A DNA stretch of 5,355 bases, from contig CAMPAF010000210.1 in assembly GCA_946631535.1 (NCBI GenBank), positions 1-5,355 on the forward strand. The letters are read 5' to 3'. Shown here piece after piece: positions 4,344 to 5,355 of the stretch. The notes beneath the pieces are model-generated. The model had not been told where the DNA came from, did no database searches, and was given only the letters and a program-made list of their open reading frames with translations. Within the stretch, counting starts at the first letter, position 1. Each line of letters starts with the position of its first letter. The position numbers were made by a program, and so were the translations under genes. The DNA is from an uncultured Verrucomicrobiota bacterium. Lineage in GTDB: Bacteria; Verrucomicrobiota; Kiritimatiellia; RFP12; UBA1067.

Positions 4344-5355
4344 TGGCATTCACGCTCGACTTCATCCGCCCCGGCGAAGGCACCGCCACGCGAAGCACGC
4401 TGGAGGACGGCTCATACCTCGTCGGACGCGGCACCGCCTGCCACATACGGCTTCCATTCCCCGATGTCTCCGAACGCCACGCCCTGCTGCTGCTGCGCGG
4501 CGACAGGGCCCAGATCGAGGACCTGCACAGCGCGAACGGGACATACGTGAACGGCATGCCCACGGACGGCATCGTGGAGCTGCTTCCGGATTCCGTCATC
4601 CAGATCGGCGAAAGCATGCTCCGGGTTTCCCCCATCTACGATTCCCAGGCACCCGTCCCAGATCCCCAAGATCAAAGCTCGAAGCTAGAAGCTCAAGGCT
4701 CAAGGCTACCCTCGGACAATGGCACGCCACCCACCAGCAACCGTCCTGATCCGGCGGCCGTCAAGGCCGCAGCAATCCGCCGCCAGGTGAAGGAGCAGAT
4801 ACAGCGCGAGCTCATCGAGCGCCTCGACCTGAAGCGGTTAACCGTATCCGGCGTGGACCGCGCAGGACTGGAGAAGAAGGCCACGGAGAAGATCCACGAG
4901 ATAGTCGAGCAGGTGCGCACGAACGGCAAGCTGCCCGCCGGCATCGACGCCGCGCGCCTGGAGCGCGAGATTTTCAACGAGGCGCTGCGACTCGGCCCGC
5001 TCGAGGACCTTCTCGCCGACGAGACCGTCACCGAGATCATGGTCAACGGCCCGCGCCAGATCTACGTGGAGCGCCACGGTAAGCTCCAGCTCACCGACCT
5101 CGAGTTCCTCGACGACTCCAGCGTCATGGCAATCATCGAGCGCATCGTCTCGCCGATCGGCCGCCGCATCGACGAGTCCCAGCCGTACGTGGACGCCCGC
5201 CTCGCGGACGGCAGCCGCGTGAACGCCATCATCCCGCCCCTCTCGCTCACCGGCCCAACGCTCACCATCCGCAAGTTCGCCAAGCGCACGCTCACCGTCG
5301 ACGACTTCATCCGCTTCGGCACCTGGACGCGCAACGCCGCCGAGTTCATGAAGGC
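4343..5355 (+). CDS. cpaF: FHA domain fused to Tad pilus ATPase CpaF (TadA), 3' truncated by window edge
   Basis: Secretion ATPase that powers Tad/Flp pilus assembly at the cytoplasmic membrane, here with an N-terminal phosphothreonine-binding FHA domain; 337 residues are visible. FHA (about 1-98): GR at 28-29, S43 and H46 in SERH, and NGTYVNG at 65-71, the residues that normally contact phosphothreonine. A flexible linker (100-137) follows, part of it encoded by a short DNA repeat. Residues 138-210 are a charged helical region as in the CpaF N-terminus. The ATPase N-domain then shows LGPLEDLLAD (217-226), VTEIMVNGP (229-237), GRRIDESQPYVDARLADGSR (273-292) and TIRKF (308-312), all CpaF hallmarks. 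The Walker A motif normally comes about 20-30 residues further on, outside the window. FHA-CpaF fusions are known in several phyla and suggest control by a Ser/Thr kinase, though none is in view. It follows cpaB directly, with no cpaC or cpaE between. Confidence 0.94.
   Translation, partial: MAFTLDFIRPGEGTATRSTLEDGSYLVGRGTACHIRLPFPDVSERHALLLLRGDRAQIEDLHSANGTYVNGMPTDGIVELLPDSVIQIGESMLRVSPIYDSQAPVPDPQDQSSKLEAQGSRLPSDNGTPPTSNRPDPAAVKAAAIRRQVKEQIQRELIERLDLKRLTVSGVDRAGLEKKATEKIHEIVEQVRTNGKLPAGIDAARLEREIFNEALRLGPLEDLLADETVTEIMVNGPRQIYVERHGKLQLTDLEFLDDSSVMAIIERIVSPIGRRIDESQPYVDARLADGSRVNAIIPPLSLTGPTLTIRKFAKRTLTVDDFIRFGTWTRNAAEFMK
4675..4708 (+). repeat. Five-unit ~7-bp direct repeat inside the FHA-CpaF linker
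   Basis: Consecutive units AAGCTCG, AAGCTAG, AAGCTC, AAGGCTC and AAGGCTA form a degenerate tandem run. It codes for residues 111-122 (QSSKLEAQGSRL) in the linker between the FHA and ATPase regions. Codons such as CTA, TCA, AGG and CAA occur here but are uncommon in the surrounding GC-rich genes, so the tract looks inserted or slipped into place. The reading frame is intact. Confidence 0.7.

Noticed and set aside
1..5355. tRNA, rRNA, CRISPR array, insertion sequence or phage genes
   Set aside because: Nothing resembling these was seen; the only non-coding stretch is the 48-bp divergent gap.

Overview
The window is a GC-rich bacterial segment, almost entirely coding, with two divergent gene sets separated by a 48-bp gap at about 3480-3527. 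The organism cannot be fixed from sequence alone. High GC, a DoxX protein linked to a Tat-exported aldo/keto-reductase-like protein, and a Tad pilus cluster with an FHA-CpaF fusion would fit an uncultured member of the PVC group (Lentisphaerae, Kiritimatiellae, Verrucomicrobia or Planctomycetes); this is inference.

Left arm, minus strand, read from 3479 down to 1. It carries an exported N-acetylmuramoyl-L-alanine amidase (Amidase_3), a membrane protein fusing a DoxX-like domain to an aldo/keto-reductase-like (AKR-like) barrel, a stand-alone DoxX-like protein, and a Tat-signal AKR-like protein cut by the window edge. All three junctions are 4-base ATGA overlaps, so this is a tightly coupled operon. 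The last three genes hold the same two-domain module twice: once fused (DoxX+AKR), then split into two adjacent genes (DoxX, AKR). Predicted topology puts both AKR-like domains outside the cytoplasm, one by a fifth membrane helix and one by Tat export.

Right arm, plus strand, from 3528 to the window edge. It carries CpaB (RcpC), a Tad/Flp pilus assembly protein, overlapping by one base an FHA-domain/CpaF fusion, the pilus motor ATPase, which is cut before its Walker A motif. No flp, prepilin peptidase, secretin or CpaE gene lies next to cpaB here.

The 48-bp gap holds a near-perfect inverted repeat (11 of 12 bases). Each arm reads outward as an extended -10 element (TGG-TAWACT) placed 6 or 9 bases before an ATG. 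Neither first gene has a Shine-Dalgarno sequence, while the four downstream genes do. The simplest reading is a symmetric bidirectional promoter making leaderless or nearly leaderless mRNAs. Two further structures are unexplained by the gene calls: a perfect 10-bp hairpin at the domain junction of the fused gene, and a run of five ~7-bp AAGCT-type repeats forming part of the linker of the FHA-CpaF protein.
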